Origin: Actinomadura violacea
GTDB lineage: Bacteria > Actinomycetota > Actinomycetes > Streptosporangiales > Streptosporangiaceae
Direction: 5' to 3'
Assembly (NCBI RefSeq): GCF_017573465.1
Contig: NZ_JAGEPF010000041.1
Span: 1-64,000 of the forward strand
DNA: 64,000 nt
Shown: positions 42,078 to 50,749 of the stretch, in pieces
How the letters are laid out: each line of letters opens with the position of its first letter
How positions within the stretch are numbered: position 1 is the first letter of the stretch
The notes under the pieces: generated by a model
The model's input: only the letters and a program-made list of their open reading frames with translations
The model's database searches: none
What the model was told of the DNA's origin: nothing
Made by a program: the position numbers and the translations under genes

Positions 42078-44701
42078 CGGTTCCCTTCACCGTCCTCGGG
42101 TCTCCCGGGCTGGCCGGGCGCGGACGACTCGCCCCGGCCGCGCCGCCATCCGCTCTGCATCGATGTCATGACCGAACGGGCCCGCTCCGGCGAGCGGCCG
42201 GTGCCGCGTCCCGGCGGGCGCTGCTCGCCGCTGTCCCGGCTGGACGGGGGCGCGTCGCGCAGCTGCGGCGCGAGGTTGGCGCGGCGGACGCGGCGCGGCA
42301 TGCCGGCGTGGCTGCCGCCGGGGTGGCCGGCGCCGGGCTGGGCGCCCGGCTGCTGCGGCGCGGGCCCGGCGGGCGGGCCGCCCGCGGGCCCCGACGGGGC
42401 GGGCGGCGGCACGGACGGGGGTCCGGTCAGCGGCACGGACGGCGGCGGGGCGCCCGGCGTCGCGCCGAGCGGGTCCTCGGCGGACACGATCCGGTGCCGT
42501 CCGGTGGAGTCGTCCGCGTGGCCCGGCAGGTCCCGCCCGGTGACGGGCAGCGGACCGGTTCCCGTGACGGGCAGAGGCCCGGTTCCGGTGACGGGCAGCG
42601 GGCCGGTCCCGGAGGTCGGCAGCGGACCGGTTCCGGTGGCCGGCATCGGGCCGGTTCCGGTGACCGGCAGGGGGCCCGTCCCGCCCGGCGCCGGGTGGCC
42701 CGGGTCGCGCGGCCCGGGGTGGGCGCCCGCCATCGCGGGGGCGTTCGCCGGGGCGTTCGCGGCGGCGTGCTCCTCGGCGCGCGAGTCCGCGGCGCCGCCC
42801 TGCCCGATCCGGTCCGCCGGCACCACGAGGGAGTGCGGCAGCAGCACGATCGTCTTGATGCCGCCGTAGGCGTTCGGCTCCAGCACGACCCGGATCCCGT
42901 GCCGGTACGCCAGGCTGGTGACCACGAACAGGCCGAGCTGGTCGCCGTCGGCCAGGTCGAACTCCGGCGGCCGGGCGAGCCGGTGGTTGATCGCCGCGAG
43001 CTTCTCCGGCGCCATGCCGAGGCCGCGGTCCTGGATCTCCACCACGAAGCCCTGCCCGACGAGCCCGGCGTCGACCTCGACCGGCGTGTTCGGCGGCGAG
43101 AAGACGGCGGCGTTCTCGATCAGCTCGGCCATCAGGTGGATGACGTCCGCGACGGCGGCGCCGACGATCCCCTCCTGCGCGGAGGTCACCACGTCGACGC
43201 GGGAGTAGTCCTCGATCTCGCCGACGGCGCCGCGCAGCACGTCGACGATCCCGACGGGGTGCCGCCAGCCGCGGCCCGGCGCGGCGCCGGACAGGATGAC
43301 CAGGCCCTCGGCCTGTCGCCGCATGCGGGTGGTGAGGTGGTCGATCGCGAACAGGTCGGCCAGCGCCTCCGGGTCGGACGCCTTGCGCTCCAGCGTGTCG
43401 AGCATCGCCAGCTGGCGGTGCAGCAGCGACTGGTTGCGCCGGGCCATGTTCTGGAACACCTGGTTGACGGCCTTGCGCAGGTCGGCCTGCCCGACGGCCG
43501 CGACGACCGCGGTGCGCTGGACGCTGGAGAACGCGTCCGCGACGTTCGCCACCTCGGCCGTCTTGCCGAGCCTCAGCGGCGGCGCCTCGGCCGCCACGTC
43601 GACCTCGTCGCCGCGGCTGAGCCGGCCGACCAGGCCCGGCAGCCGCTCCTCCGCCAGCGAGCGGGCGGCGCTCTGCAGGCCGAGCAGGTCGCGGCCGATG
43701 CGGCGGGCGAACCGGATCACCAGGACGAGGGTCAGCAGGACCGCGACGAGGCCGAGGCCGCCGACGAGGGCGAGCCGCCACAGCGTCCGGTCCGAGGTCT
43801 TCTTGGCGTCGCCGGCCAGCACGGTCCGGGACTTGAGCAGCGCGCCGTCCAGCGCGCCGATGAACCCCTTCGACTCCTGCTCCCAGACGGCGGGCGAGAG
43901 CGTCAGCCGGCCCTTGGGTCCGGCCGCGAGGATGCGGTCCTCCACGCTGGTGAAGGTGGTGGCGGGCGGGGAGCCGAGCGCCTGCCGGAAGGGGGCGCCG
44001 TTGGCGGGGGTGAAGTCGGAGAGGCTCGTCGTCTGCAGGTAGCGCCGCTCGTACACCAGCTGGTTGATCGCGGCGTACTCGGCGGGGCTCATCTTGCCGC
44101 CGCCGACGAGCACGCCGCCGACGAGCGTCGCCTCCCGGCCGCTCAGCTCGATGGCCCGCGACATGCCGGTCAGGTGGTACGCCTGCTGGTAGCCGTTGTC
44201 GGCGACCAGCAGGTAGATGAACCGGAAGTGGGACTCGATGATGTCGTTGTAGGCGTTGAACGCGTCGAGCTTGTTCAGCGCGCCGGAGTCGACCTCGTCG
44301 CGGACCTTCCCGATGGTGTTGAGCTTGCCGATCAGCACCGACAGCCGCTGCTTCATCTGCCCGGTCATCGTGTCGCGGAACCTGCCGGACTTGGCGGCCT
44401 GGTTCATCTGGACGATCGTGCCGTCGACCTTCTTGCGGACGGCGTCCAGCGAGGTGCGGGGCAGCCGCCCGCGGCCCGCGAGCCACACCACCGACTCCTG
44501 GCGCTCCTGCGCCACCGTCACCAGCATCGGCTGCACCGCGTTGCCGTAGACCTCGTTGGCGGTGTCGATGTTGCGCTGGTGGAGCGCCTCGGACGCGGTG
44601 CTCTGGGCGGCGAAGCCCCACAGCGTGATCAGGGAGACGACCGGGACGACGAGCATGCCGTACAGCGATAGCCGGAACGAGCGCCGGCGAGGGGTCCTCA
44701 C
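42074..44701 (-). CDS. Conservon sensor histidine kinase (CvnA-like) with a repeat-rich tail
   Basis: 875 residues from the ATG at 44701. Two membrane helices (12-34 and 308-330) flank an extracellular NIT-like sensor domain, followed by a HAMP-like linker, a dimerisation helix region with RRNQSLLHRQLAMLDTLERK (421-440) and an HATPase domain with ELIENA (526-531), DRGLGM (558-563) and a GLFVV box (590-594). The last 250 residues are Pro/Gly-rich and disordered, with six 8-residue repeats like GTGPLPVT at about 670-718. It heads the conservon operon. No phosphoacceptor His in a classical HxxxxP box was seen, as in other CvnA proteins. Confidence 0.92.
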   Translation of the reverse strand: MRTPRRRSFRLSLYGMLVVPVVSLITLWGFAAQSTASEALHQRNIDTANEVYGNAVQPMLVTVAQERQESVVWLAGRGRLPRTSLDAVRKKVDGTIVQMNQAAKSGRFRDTMTGQMKQRLSVLIGKLNTIGKVRDEVDSGALNKLDAFNAYNDIIESHFRFIYLLVADNGYQQAYHLTGMSRAIELSGREATLVGGVLVGGGKMSPAEYAAINQLVYERRYLQTTSLSDFTPANGAPFRQALGSPPATTFTSVEDRILAAGPKGRLTLSPAVWEQESKGFIGALDGALLKSRTVLAGDAKKTSDRTLWRLALVGGLGLVAVLLTLVLVIRFARRIGRDLLGLQSAARSLAEERLPGLVGRLSRGDEVDVAAEAPPLRLGKTAEVANVADAFSSVQRTAVVAAVGQADLRKAVNQVFQNMARRNQSLLHRQLAMLDTLERKASDPEALADLFAIDHLTTRMRRQAEGLVILSGAAPGRGWRHPVGIVDVLRGAVGEIEDYSRVDVVTSAQEGIVGAAVADVIHLMAELIENAAVFSPPNTPVEVDAGLVGQGFVVEIQDRGLGMAPEKLAAINHRLARPPEFDLADGDQLGLFVVTSLAYRHGIRVVLEPNAYGGIKTIVLLPHSLVVPADRIGQGGAADSRAEEHAAANAPANAPAMAGAHPGPRDPGHPAPGGTGPLPVTGTGPMPATGTGPLPTSGTGPLPVTGTGPLPVTGTGPLPVTGRDLPGHADDSTGRHRIVSAEDPLGATPGAPPPSVPLTGPPSVPPPAPSGPAGGPPAGPAPQQPGAQPGAGHPGGSHAGMPRRVRRANLAPQLRDAPPSSRDSGEQRPPGRGTGRSPERARSVMTSMQSGWRRGRGESSAPGQPGRPEDGEGNR
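42539..42684. repeat. 24-bp tandem repeats in the tail of the conservon kinase
   Basis: Six imperfect 24-bp units with core CGGTTCCGGTGACGGGCAG encode eight-residue repeats of the type GTGPLPVT. The units diverge mainly at third positions, so the repeat has been kept as protein. Copy number may vary between strains. Confidence 0.85.
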
Positions 44702-44932
44702 TTGCCGAAACGGTGGTGAGCGGGGCGGACACAGCTGATCTGGTCGTTCATGTTCGTCTCTCTCAAGCTTCGATGTCGGGCTGGTCGGGACGAGGTCCGT
44801 GACACCTTAGCCAGGAACTTGATCATGTGCGGTGGTTTCGGGTCTTATTTCACACTCTGGCGGTATTGGCTGAGCGGGACCGCCGGCGGATGGCACGATG
44901 TCACCTCGTTTACCGTCCGGAGGAGAAGCCAC

Positions 44933-45334
44933 ATGACAGTGCGCGACGCGTCGACCGATCGGCTGGACTGGCTGATCGACGGGTTCGTCAAGCGCGTGCC
45001 CCAGGTGACCAGGGCCGTCGTGCAGTCGGCGGACGGCCTGCTCATCGGCGCCTCGTCCGGCATGACCTCCGACGACGCGGACCACCTGTCCGCGCTCGCG
45101 GCCGGCCTGCAGAGCCTCGCGCGGGGCGCCCGGCTCCAGTTCGGCGCGAACGAGGTGCATCAGACGATCATCGAGATGAGCGACGCCTTCCTGTTCGTCA
45201 CCGCGGCGGGCGAGGGCGCGTCGCTGACGGTGCTGAGCACCGCCGACGTCGACCCCGCCCAGATCAGCTACGAGATGGCCCTGCTGGTCAACCAGGTCGG
45301 CGAGCACCTCTCGTCCCGCCCCCGCCTGCACTGA
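44933..45334 (+). CDS. Second roadblock/LC7 protein, divergent from the conservon
   Basis: 133 residues from the ATG at 44933 after GGAGGAG. WLIDGFVKRVPQVTRAVVQSADGLLIGAS and SALAAGLQSLARGARLQFGA are roadblock signatures, and it is closely similar to the CvnB protein at 41661, including FIEM/IIEM and LVNQV-type helices. It lies on the other strand, 231 nt from the kinase start, without DUF742 or GTPase partners. It may act as an extra or competing partner of the same GTPase. Confidence 0.9.
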   Translation: MTVRDASTDRLDWLIDGFVKRVPQVTRAVVQSADGLLIGASSGMTSDDADHLSALAAGLQSLARGARLQFGANEVHQTIIEMSDAFLFVTAAGEGASLTVLSTADVDPAQISYEMALLVNQVGEHLSSRPRLH

Positions 45335-45483
45335 CCCGGCACCCTCCGACCCAGGCCGCCGGGTCGGCGGGGCGTTCGCGCGGTCTCCGAGGTTCACGGG
45401 CTTTTGGTGCGTCTCTGGCGCTGAGGTGATCAGCGCCGGGGAAGTGCACCGATACCCGACGAACCCTGATTCGAGGAGAGATC

Positions 45484-47292
45484 GTGAACGCCATGCCGTC
45501 GCTGGAGGACCGGGCCGATTTCGAGAACGCGGACAAGGGGTTCGTCGGCACGGCGTCGCAGCCGGAGATCAAGGACGGGTCGGGCCGGGTCGTGTGGGAC
45601 CTGGACGCCTACGGCTTCCTCGACGCCGACTGCCCCGGCACCGCGAACCCGAGCCTGTGGCGGCAGTCGCAGCTCACCGCCAAGCACGGCCTCTACCAGG
45701 TCGCGGACGGCGTCTACCAGGTGCGCGGCTTCGACCTGTCGAACATCTCGTTCATCGAGGCCGACACCGGCGTCATCGTCGTCGACCCGCTGCTGTCGGT
45801 CGAATGCGCGGCGGCGGCGCTGGCGCTGTACCGGGAGCACCGCGGGGACCGTCCGGTGACCGCGGTGATCTACACCCATTCGCACGCCGACCACTTCGGC
45901 GGCGTCCGCGGCGTGGTGCCGGAGGGCGCGCGGATCCCGATCATCGCGCCGGCCGGGTTCCTGGAGCACGCCGTCGCCGAGAACGTCTACGCCGGCACCG
46001 CGATGAACCGGCGCGCGATCTTCATGTACGGGGCGATGCTGCCCCGCGACGCCACCGGGCAGATCGGCGCCGGGCTCGGCCCGACGACGTCCACCGGCAC
46101 GATCTCGCTGATCGAGCCGAACCTGTCGGTCACCGAGACCGGGCAGGAGGAGGTGCTCGACGGCGTCCGGATCGTGTTCCAGCTGACGCCCGGCACCGAG
46201 GCGCCCGCGGAGATGAACTTCCACATCCCCGGACGGCGCGTCCTGTGCATGGCCGAGAACGCCACCCACAACCTGCACAACGTGCTGACGCTGCGCGGCG
46301 CGGTCGTCCGGGACCCGCGCGTGTGGGCGCACTACCTGACCGAGGCGATCGAGATGTTCGCCGCCGACTCCGACGTGCTGTTCGCCTCGCACCACTGGCC
46401 GACGTGGGGCACCCGCGAACTGACCGGGTTCCTGTCGCAGCAGCGGGACCTGTACGCCTACATCCACGACCAGACGCTGCGGATGCTGAACCAGGGCTAC
46501 ACCGGCACCGAGATCGCCGAGCGGATCCAGATGCCGCCCGCGCTGGAACGGGCCTGGCACACCCACGGCTACTACGGCTCGGTCTCCCACAACGTCAAGG
46601 CCGTCTACCAGCGGTACATGGGATGGTTCGACGGCAACCCCGCCCACCTGTGGGAACTGCCGCCCGAGGAGTCGGCGAAGAAGCACGTCGAGTTCATGGG
46701 CGGCGCGCGGAGCATCATCCCCAAGGCGCGGGCCGCGTTCGAGGACGGCGAGACGCGCTGGGCCGCGCAGGTCCTCAACTACGTCGTGTTCGCCGACCCG
46801 TCCGACACCGAGGCCCGCGAACTCCTCGCCCAGGTCTACGACGCCCTCGGGCACGGCAGCGAGAACGGCACCTGGCGCAACTTCTACCTCCAGGGCGCCG
46901 CCGAACTGCGCGGCCACAAGCCGACGAACGCCCTCGACACCTCGTCCGCGGACGTCCTCATGGCGCTCAGCGTCGAGCAGGTCTTCGACTCGCTGGCGAT
47001 CCGCGTCGACGGCCCCCGCGCCTGGGAGACCCGGCTGACCATCGACTGCAACTTCACCGACCTCAAGGACGAGGTCCGGCTCAGCCTCGCCAACGGCGTC
47101 CTCACCCAGACCCGCGCGCACGACGGCACCGCCGCCGACCTCACACTGACGATGACCAAGCCGCAGCTGCTCCGGCTGGCCTCGACCGGGGACCTCGGCG
47201 ACGTCCAGGCCGACGGCGACCGCCAGGCCCTCGCCACCCTCTTCGGCCTCCTGGACGACCCCGACCGCGACTTCGACATCGTCACGCCCTGA
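45484..47292 (+). CDS. Alkyl/aryl sulfatase of the metallo-beta-lactamase fold (SdsA1-like)
   Basis: 602 residues from a GTG at 45484 that follows GAGGAGAG by 3 nt. The zinc motif THSHADHFGG (131-140), AENATHNLHN and SHHWPTWG show a SdsA1/YjcS-type sulfatase. A dimerisation region follows (WHTHGYYGSVSHN) and then an SCP2-like domain from about 475. These enzymes hydrolyse primary or secondary alkyl sulfates such as detergents. It is convergent, 16 nt away, with a sulfotransferase. Confidence 0.92.
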   Translation: MNAMPSLEDRADFENADKGFVGTASQPEIKDGSGRVVWDLDAYGFLDADCPGTANPSLWRQSQLTAKHGLYQVADGVYQVRGFDLSNISFIEADTGVIVVDPLLSVECAAAALALYREHRGDRPVTAVIYTHSHADHFGGVRGVVPEGARIPIIAPAGFLEHAVAENVYAGTAMNRRAIFMYGAMLPRDATGQIGAGLGPTTSTGTISLIEPNLSVTETGQEEVLDGVRIVFQLTPGTEAPAEMNFHIPGRRVLCMAENATHNLHNVLTLRGAVVRDPRVWAHYLTEAIEMFAADSDVLFASHHWPTWGTRELTGFLSQQRDLYAYIHDQTLRMLNQGYTGTEIAERIQMPPALERAWHTHGYYGSVSHNVKAVYQRYMGWFDGNPAHLWELPPEESAKKHVEFMGGARSIIPKARAAFEDGETRWAAQVLNYVVFADPSDTEARELLAQVYDALGHGSENGTWRNFYLQGAAELRGHKPTNALDTSSADVLMALSVEQVFDSLAIRVDGPRAWETRLTIDCNFTDLKDEVRLSLANGVLTQTRAHDGTAADLTLTMTKPQLLRLASTGDLGDVQADGDRQALATLFGLLDDPDRDFDIVTP

Positions 47293-47308
47293 CGCGCGGC
47301 CTTCGGGA

Positions 47309-48313
47309 TCAGCGCGGGGGCCGGACGGCCTTGCTGATGATCTCGGCGATGTTGTAGCCGACGAGGCTCGCCACGTCGGCCAGCCCGGGGGTGCTGAGGA
47401 TCGTGTTGGCCTGGCCGGCGTCGAGGCTGTGGTGCCAGCGCGTGTCGGCCTTGGGCTTGTCGTCGCTCCAGTAGGCCCGGGCGTGCTTCACGAACTCCTC
47501 GGCGTCCGCCCGCGCGCTCTCTGAGAGCCGTCCGATGGACTCGTTGATCTGGTCGATGCCCACGTACGGGACGAAGGAGCTCCAGTTGCCGCCGGCGTCG
47601 TGGAGCCGGGAGTTGTCGGGCTTGGCGTCCAGCGGCAGGTGCAGGAACGCGGCCAGGCGCTCCAGCGCGACCTCCCGGTCCGCCATGTAGTCCTCGTAGC
47701 GGACGACCATGTTCGGCAGCCCGTGCCCGTTGACGGTGCGGAGGGTGTCGACGTAGATGTCCCGCCAGATGTTGGCGCCCTGCCACAGCTGCTGACCGGT
47801 CCGGTGCTGGTGGCTGAACGCGAACGCGATCGGGTTCCGCGCCGTGATCACCACCTTCAGCTCCGCACGGTCGCCCGAGGCGGCGGGGGCTGCGGCGCGC
47901 TGCGCGAGGGCGCGCCGCAGCCAGCCGACGTACTTGCTGCCGTCGATGACCGCGGAGGCGCCCAGGGAGCGGGCGAGCCGGCCGTGCATGCCGAGGATGT
48001 CGTCGTAGGACGCGCTGTCCCGGAAGGCGTCGGTGAAGTGCGGGCAGCGCCTGCCGAGCAGGTCGCAGGGCCCGCAGCCGCGCCCGTACTCGTCGTCGCC
48101 GCTGAGCCCGGGGAGCTTGGTGTAGTTGTTCAGCTCGCCGACGTAGTGGGCCTTCGGGATCCGGGTGGTCATGTCGCGCCCGATCAGCGTCGAGCCCGAG
48201 AACGGGGTGCCGACGATGAAGACCGACGCCGGGGACCGGTCCTGCGCCTTCGGGAGTTTCGACCGGAGGCTCGTGAACCTTCCGGCGGGAACCTCTCGCG
48301 TCTCAGCGTCCAT
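47309..48313 (-). CDS. PAPS-dependent sulfotransferase
   Basis: 334 residues from the ATG at 48313; a frame open to 48415 adds only low-complexity residues. VFIVGTPFSGSTLIG (31-45) contains the 5'-phosphosulfate loop (GTPFSGST), and AVIDGSKYVGWLRRAL, VVITARNPIAFAFSH and VRYEDYMAD form the 3'-phosphate and substrate regions of the Sulfotransfer_3 family. It should transfer sulfate from PAPS to a hydroxyl of a small molecule or glycan. The neighbouring gene on the opposite strand encodes a sulfatase, so both ends of a sulfate-ester cycle are encoded here. Confidence 0.87.
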   Translation of the reverse strand: MDAETREVPAGRFTSLRSKLPKAQDRSPASVFIVGTPFSGSTLIGRDMTTRIPKAHYVGELNNYTKLPGLSGDDEYGRGCGPCDLLGRRCPHFTDAFRDSASYDDILGMHGRLARSLGASAVIDGSKYVGWLRRALAQRAAAPAASGDRAELKVVITARNPIAFAFSHQHRTGQQLWQGANIWRDIYVDTLRTVNGHGLPNMVVRYEDYMADREVALERLAAFLHLPLDAKPDNSRLHDAGGNWSSFVPYVGIDQINESIGRLSESARADAEEFVKHARAYWSDDKPKADTRWHHSLDAGQANTILSTPGLADVASLVGYNIAEIISKAVRPPR

Positions 48314-48574
48314 GTTCACGTCCACGGTGATGATGCAGGCGATCGCGGAGTCGCCCGTCCAGGGGTGGTGGTGCCGGGGCGGTGTCCGGAGCGGGGCCGG
48401 CACCGAGCGTGCCACCGGGTCCGGGTGGCCTTCCGTCCGGGATCACGGGATCGTCGCAGGTCACCTGCCGGACGAGAGGGTCACACCGGCGCCAGTTTCG
48501 CATATTTCGGGCGGCTGTGCCGCCCGCCGCCCGGACCAAGATCGTCGTTGGCCGGATCCGGCATCCGCGGCGGG

Positions 48575-49879
48575 TCAGTGATCGCCGTTCACGGCGGTCG
48601 GGGCGTGCTCGGCCCGCGCCGGCGGGAGGCGGTGCAGGATCGAGACGGTGCCGTCCGGCGGGCGGTGGTCGGGGGCGCCGTCCGGCGGGCGCGGGACGGC
48701 CGCGACGTTCTGCGCGTCGCCGGCCTGCTGCCGGCGGGTGATGAACTGGTCGATCCGCCAGCGGGCGCGCTCGGCCTCGCTGCGGGCGGCGTCCCGCTCG
48801 GCGATCAGCATCGCGGCCCGGGCCCGCAGCTCCTCGATGAGGCGGGCCTGCTCGTCCAGCTCGGCCTGCTGCTCGCCGAGCGACGCGCGGGTCTGGTCGA
48901 GGCGCTCGTGCGCGGAGCGCGTGCTCTCCAGCGCGCGGTCGCGCTGAAGGAGGGCGTCCTGGATCTGCTCGCGGGCGTCGCGGGCGTGCTGCTCGGTCTG
49001 GACGCGGGCGGCGTGCTCCGCGCGCGCTTCGCCGCGGGCCTGGTGCGCGTCCTGGAGGGCGCGGGCGCGTTCGGTGGAGACCTCCTCCAGCCGCAGCCGC
49101 TGCTGCCTCAGCTCGGCGGTCACCGTCGCGGCCTGCTCGCGGGCGGCCTTTTCGGCGCCCTGCGCGGTGACGAGGTCGGCGCGCAGCCGCTTGACCTCCT
49201 CCAGCGACGCCTGGAGCGTCCGGCTCAGCTCGGAGATCTGCTCGCCCTGCCGGGCCCGGTCGGCGCGGGCGGCGGCGAGCGCCGCGTTGACCTCCTCGGC
49301 GGTGCGGGCGAGCTGCTCGAAGCGGCGGACCGCCTGGTCGCGGCCGGCGGCGGCCTCGCTGAACCGGCCGCGCAGGTCCGCGGCGAGCGCCTCGGCCTCG
49401 TCGGCGCGGCGGCGCTGGGCGTCGGCGGCGGCGAGGGCCTCCTCGGCGCGGGTCCGCGCGGCGTCGGCCGTCCGGTGCGCCTCGGCCTCGACCGCCGCGG
49501 TCTCGGCGCGGAGCTGCGCCATCCGCGCCTCGACGCCGGCGACGGTGAGCTCGCCGTCCAGGGCGCCGGTGAGCAGGGCGGCCGTCGACTCCAGGCGTTC
49601 GACGAGGTCCCATGCGCGGGCGACGTGGCCGCCGAGGCCGGGCGCGGCGAGGCCGCGTTCGCGCTGCTCGGCGGCCGCCGCCTCGCACGCCGAGGGGCCG
49701 GGGCCGGTGACGCAGAACCGGCGGGGCGGCTGGCCCGGCGCCTGCGGGACGGGCCGCCGGCAGAACCCGCACGGCCGCGCGGCGGGCTGCATGGCGTGCG
49801 CGGGCGGGTGCTGCCGGACGGCGGGCGCGCGGTCGGCGTCGGCGCCCGGTGTGCTCTCGATGACGACCTCCAAGGACAT
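48575..49879 (-). CDS. Coiled-coil protein with an N-terminal Cys-rich zinc-finger-like segment
   Basis: 434 residues from the ATG at 49879. Four Cys in CGFCRRPVPQ and RRFCVTGPGPSAC (37-65) could bind zinc, as in amino-terminal fingers of some actinobacterial proteins. Residues about 115-385 are an almost unbroken coiled coil (AEEALAAADAQRRRADEAEA and similar heptads, rich in Ala, Arg and Glu). The tail is Pro-rich and disordered. Proteins like this appear in many actinobacteria; the function is not known, but a filament or scaffold role is likely. Confidence 0.8.
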   Translation of the reverse strand: MSLEVVIESTPGADADRAPAVRQHPPAHAMQPAARPCGFCRRPVPQAPGQPPRRFCVTGPGPSACEAAAAEQRERGLAAPGLGGHVARAWDLVERLESTAALLTGALDGELTVAGVEARMAQLRAETAAVEAEAHRTADAARTRAEEALAAADAQRRRADEAEALAADLRGRFSEAAAGRDQAVRRFEQLARTAEEVNAALAAARADRARQGEQISELSRTLQASLEEVKRLRADLVTAQGAEKAAREQAATVTAELRQQRLRLEEVSTERARALQDAHQARGEARAEHAARVQTEQHARDAREQIQDALLQRDRALESTRSAHERLDQTRASLGEQQAELDEQARLIEELRARAAMLIAERDAARSEAERARWRIDQFITRRQQAGDAQNVAAVPRPPDGAPDHRPPDGTVSILHRLPPARAEHAPTAVNGDH

Positions 49880-49991
49880 GGGCCACTGGGCGGAGAACGG
49901 GGAATGGCGACGACGGTAGCCGCACGGCGCTTAGCACCGCGTCAGCAATGGCTCAACATTCCCTTAAGGACTCCGGGAATGGTGCGGCCGT

Positions 49992-50513
49992 TCAGTATTC
50001 GTAGACCTGGACGATCGTGGGGTGGTCGTTCCACGAGGCGATGACGGTGGAGCCGTGCGCGCCGTCGGTCAGTTCGACGCGAATCCAGGTCGTCTGCCGC
50101 CACACCTTCGTCTGGAAACCGTTGTCGGGCGCCGCCGACACCAGTTCCGCCGAACGCGGCGTGACCGCCAGGACGACCCGTCCGCACCGGACGTTGTAGG
50201 TGCGCCTCTTGCCGGCGAGCGCATCGGGTGCCATGCCGGGAGACGGGGGCTTGCGCGCCCGGGCCCGCTGGGACGGCCGCTTCGCCGAGGAGCGCGCGGG
50301 GGTGGGCCGTCCGGACGGCGCCGTGTCGGAGGCCGAGGTCGGCGGGGCCGGCGGGCGCCGTGTCGCCACCGGGATGCCGGCGGCGAGGTCGGGCGAGGCG
50401 AGCACGGTGCCGCGCAGGGCGTCGCCGACGCCCGCCCAGCTGACCGTGACGCTGGACGCGGTGACCGCGCCCCACACCAGCGCGAATTTGATCGACACCT
50501 TCATGCGCCGCAT
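49992..50513 (-). CDS. Exported or membrane-anchored hypothetical protein
   Basis: 173 residues from the ATG at 50513; an ATG at 50504 is the alternative. One N-terminal hydrophobic segment (FALVWGAVTASSVTVSWAGV) is followed by a Pro/Arg/Ser linker and a C-terminal domain of about 70 residues with TYNVRCGRVVLAVTPRSAEL and VWRQTTWIRVELT. Similar small proteins are seen in actinomycetes, without a known function. It is divergent from the LPMO gene, separated by 236 nt. Confidence 0.7.
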   Translation of the reverse strand: MRRMKVSIKFALVWGAVTASSVTVSWAGVGDALRGTVLASPDLAAGIPVATRRPPAPPTSASDTAPSGRPTPARSSAKRPSQRARARKPPSPGMAPDALAGKRRTYNVRCGRVVLAVTPRSAELVSAAPDNGFQTKVWRQTTWIRVELTDGAHGSTVIASWNDHPTIVQVYEY

Positions 50514-50749
50514 TTCTTCGACCCCGTTCTCGAACCGCCGCCGCGGAACAGGCATCGGACAACGATCCGAAGGCCGCCGGGAACGCTAACGGCATAATGG
50601 CGGGCGGCGCAAGCCGGCGGCCGTGCGCGTATCCGAGGGCGTTAAAGGTCGCCGATGCATCGCTTAAGAGCTTCTGAAGGACGTTCCGGGGCGCCCTTTC
50701 CGCAATTACTCTCTCGATCTCGCCGATGGCGTCCTCAGATGGGAGTCCG

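Noticed and set aside
42539..42684. 24-bp repeats considered as a CRISPR or intergenic repeat
   Set aside because: There are no spacers, the units are contiguous and in frame and encode GTGPLPVT-type peptide repeats.
42065..44732. Long open frames (over 860 residues) on both strands over the conservon kinase
   Set aside because: They have shadow composition, no domains and no ribosome sites; only the 42074-44701 minus frame has NIT, HAMP and HATPase motifs.
45426..47357. 643-residue plus-strand frame overlapping the sulfatase
   Set aside because: It is an Arg/Pro-rich shadow; the sulfatase frame has the THSHADH zinc motif and a proper ribosome site.
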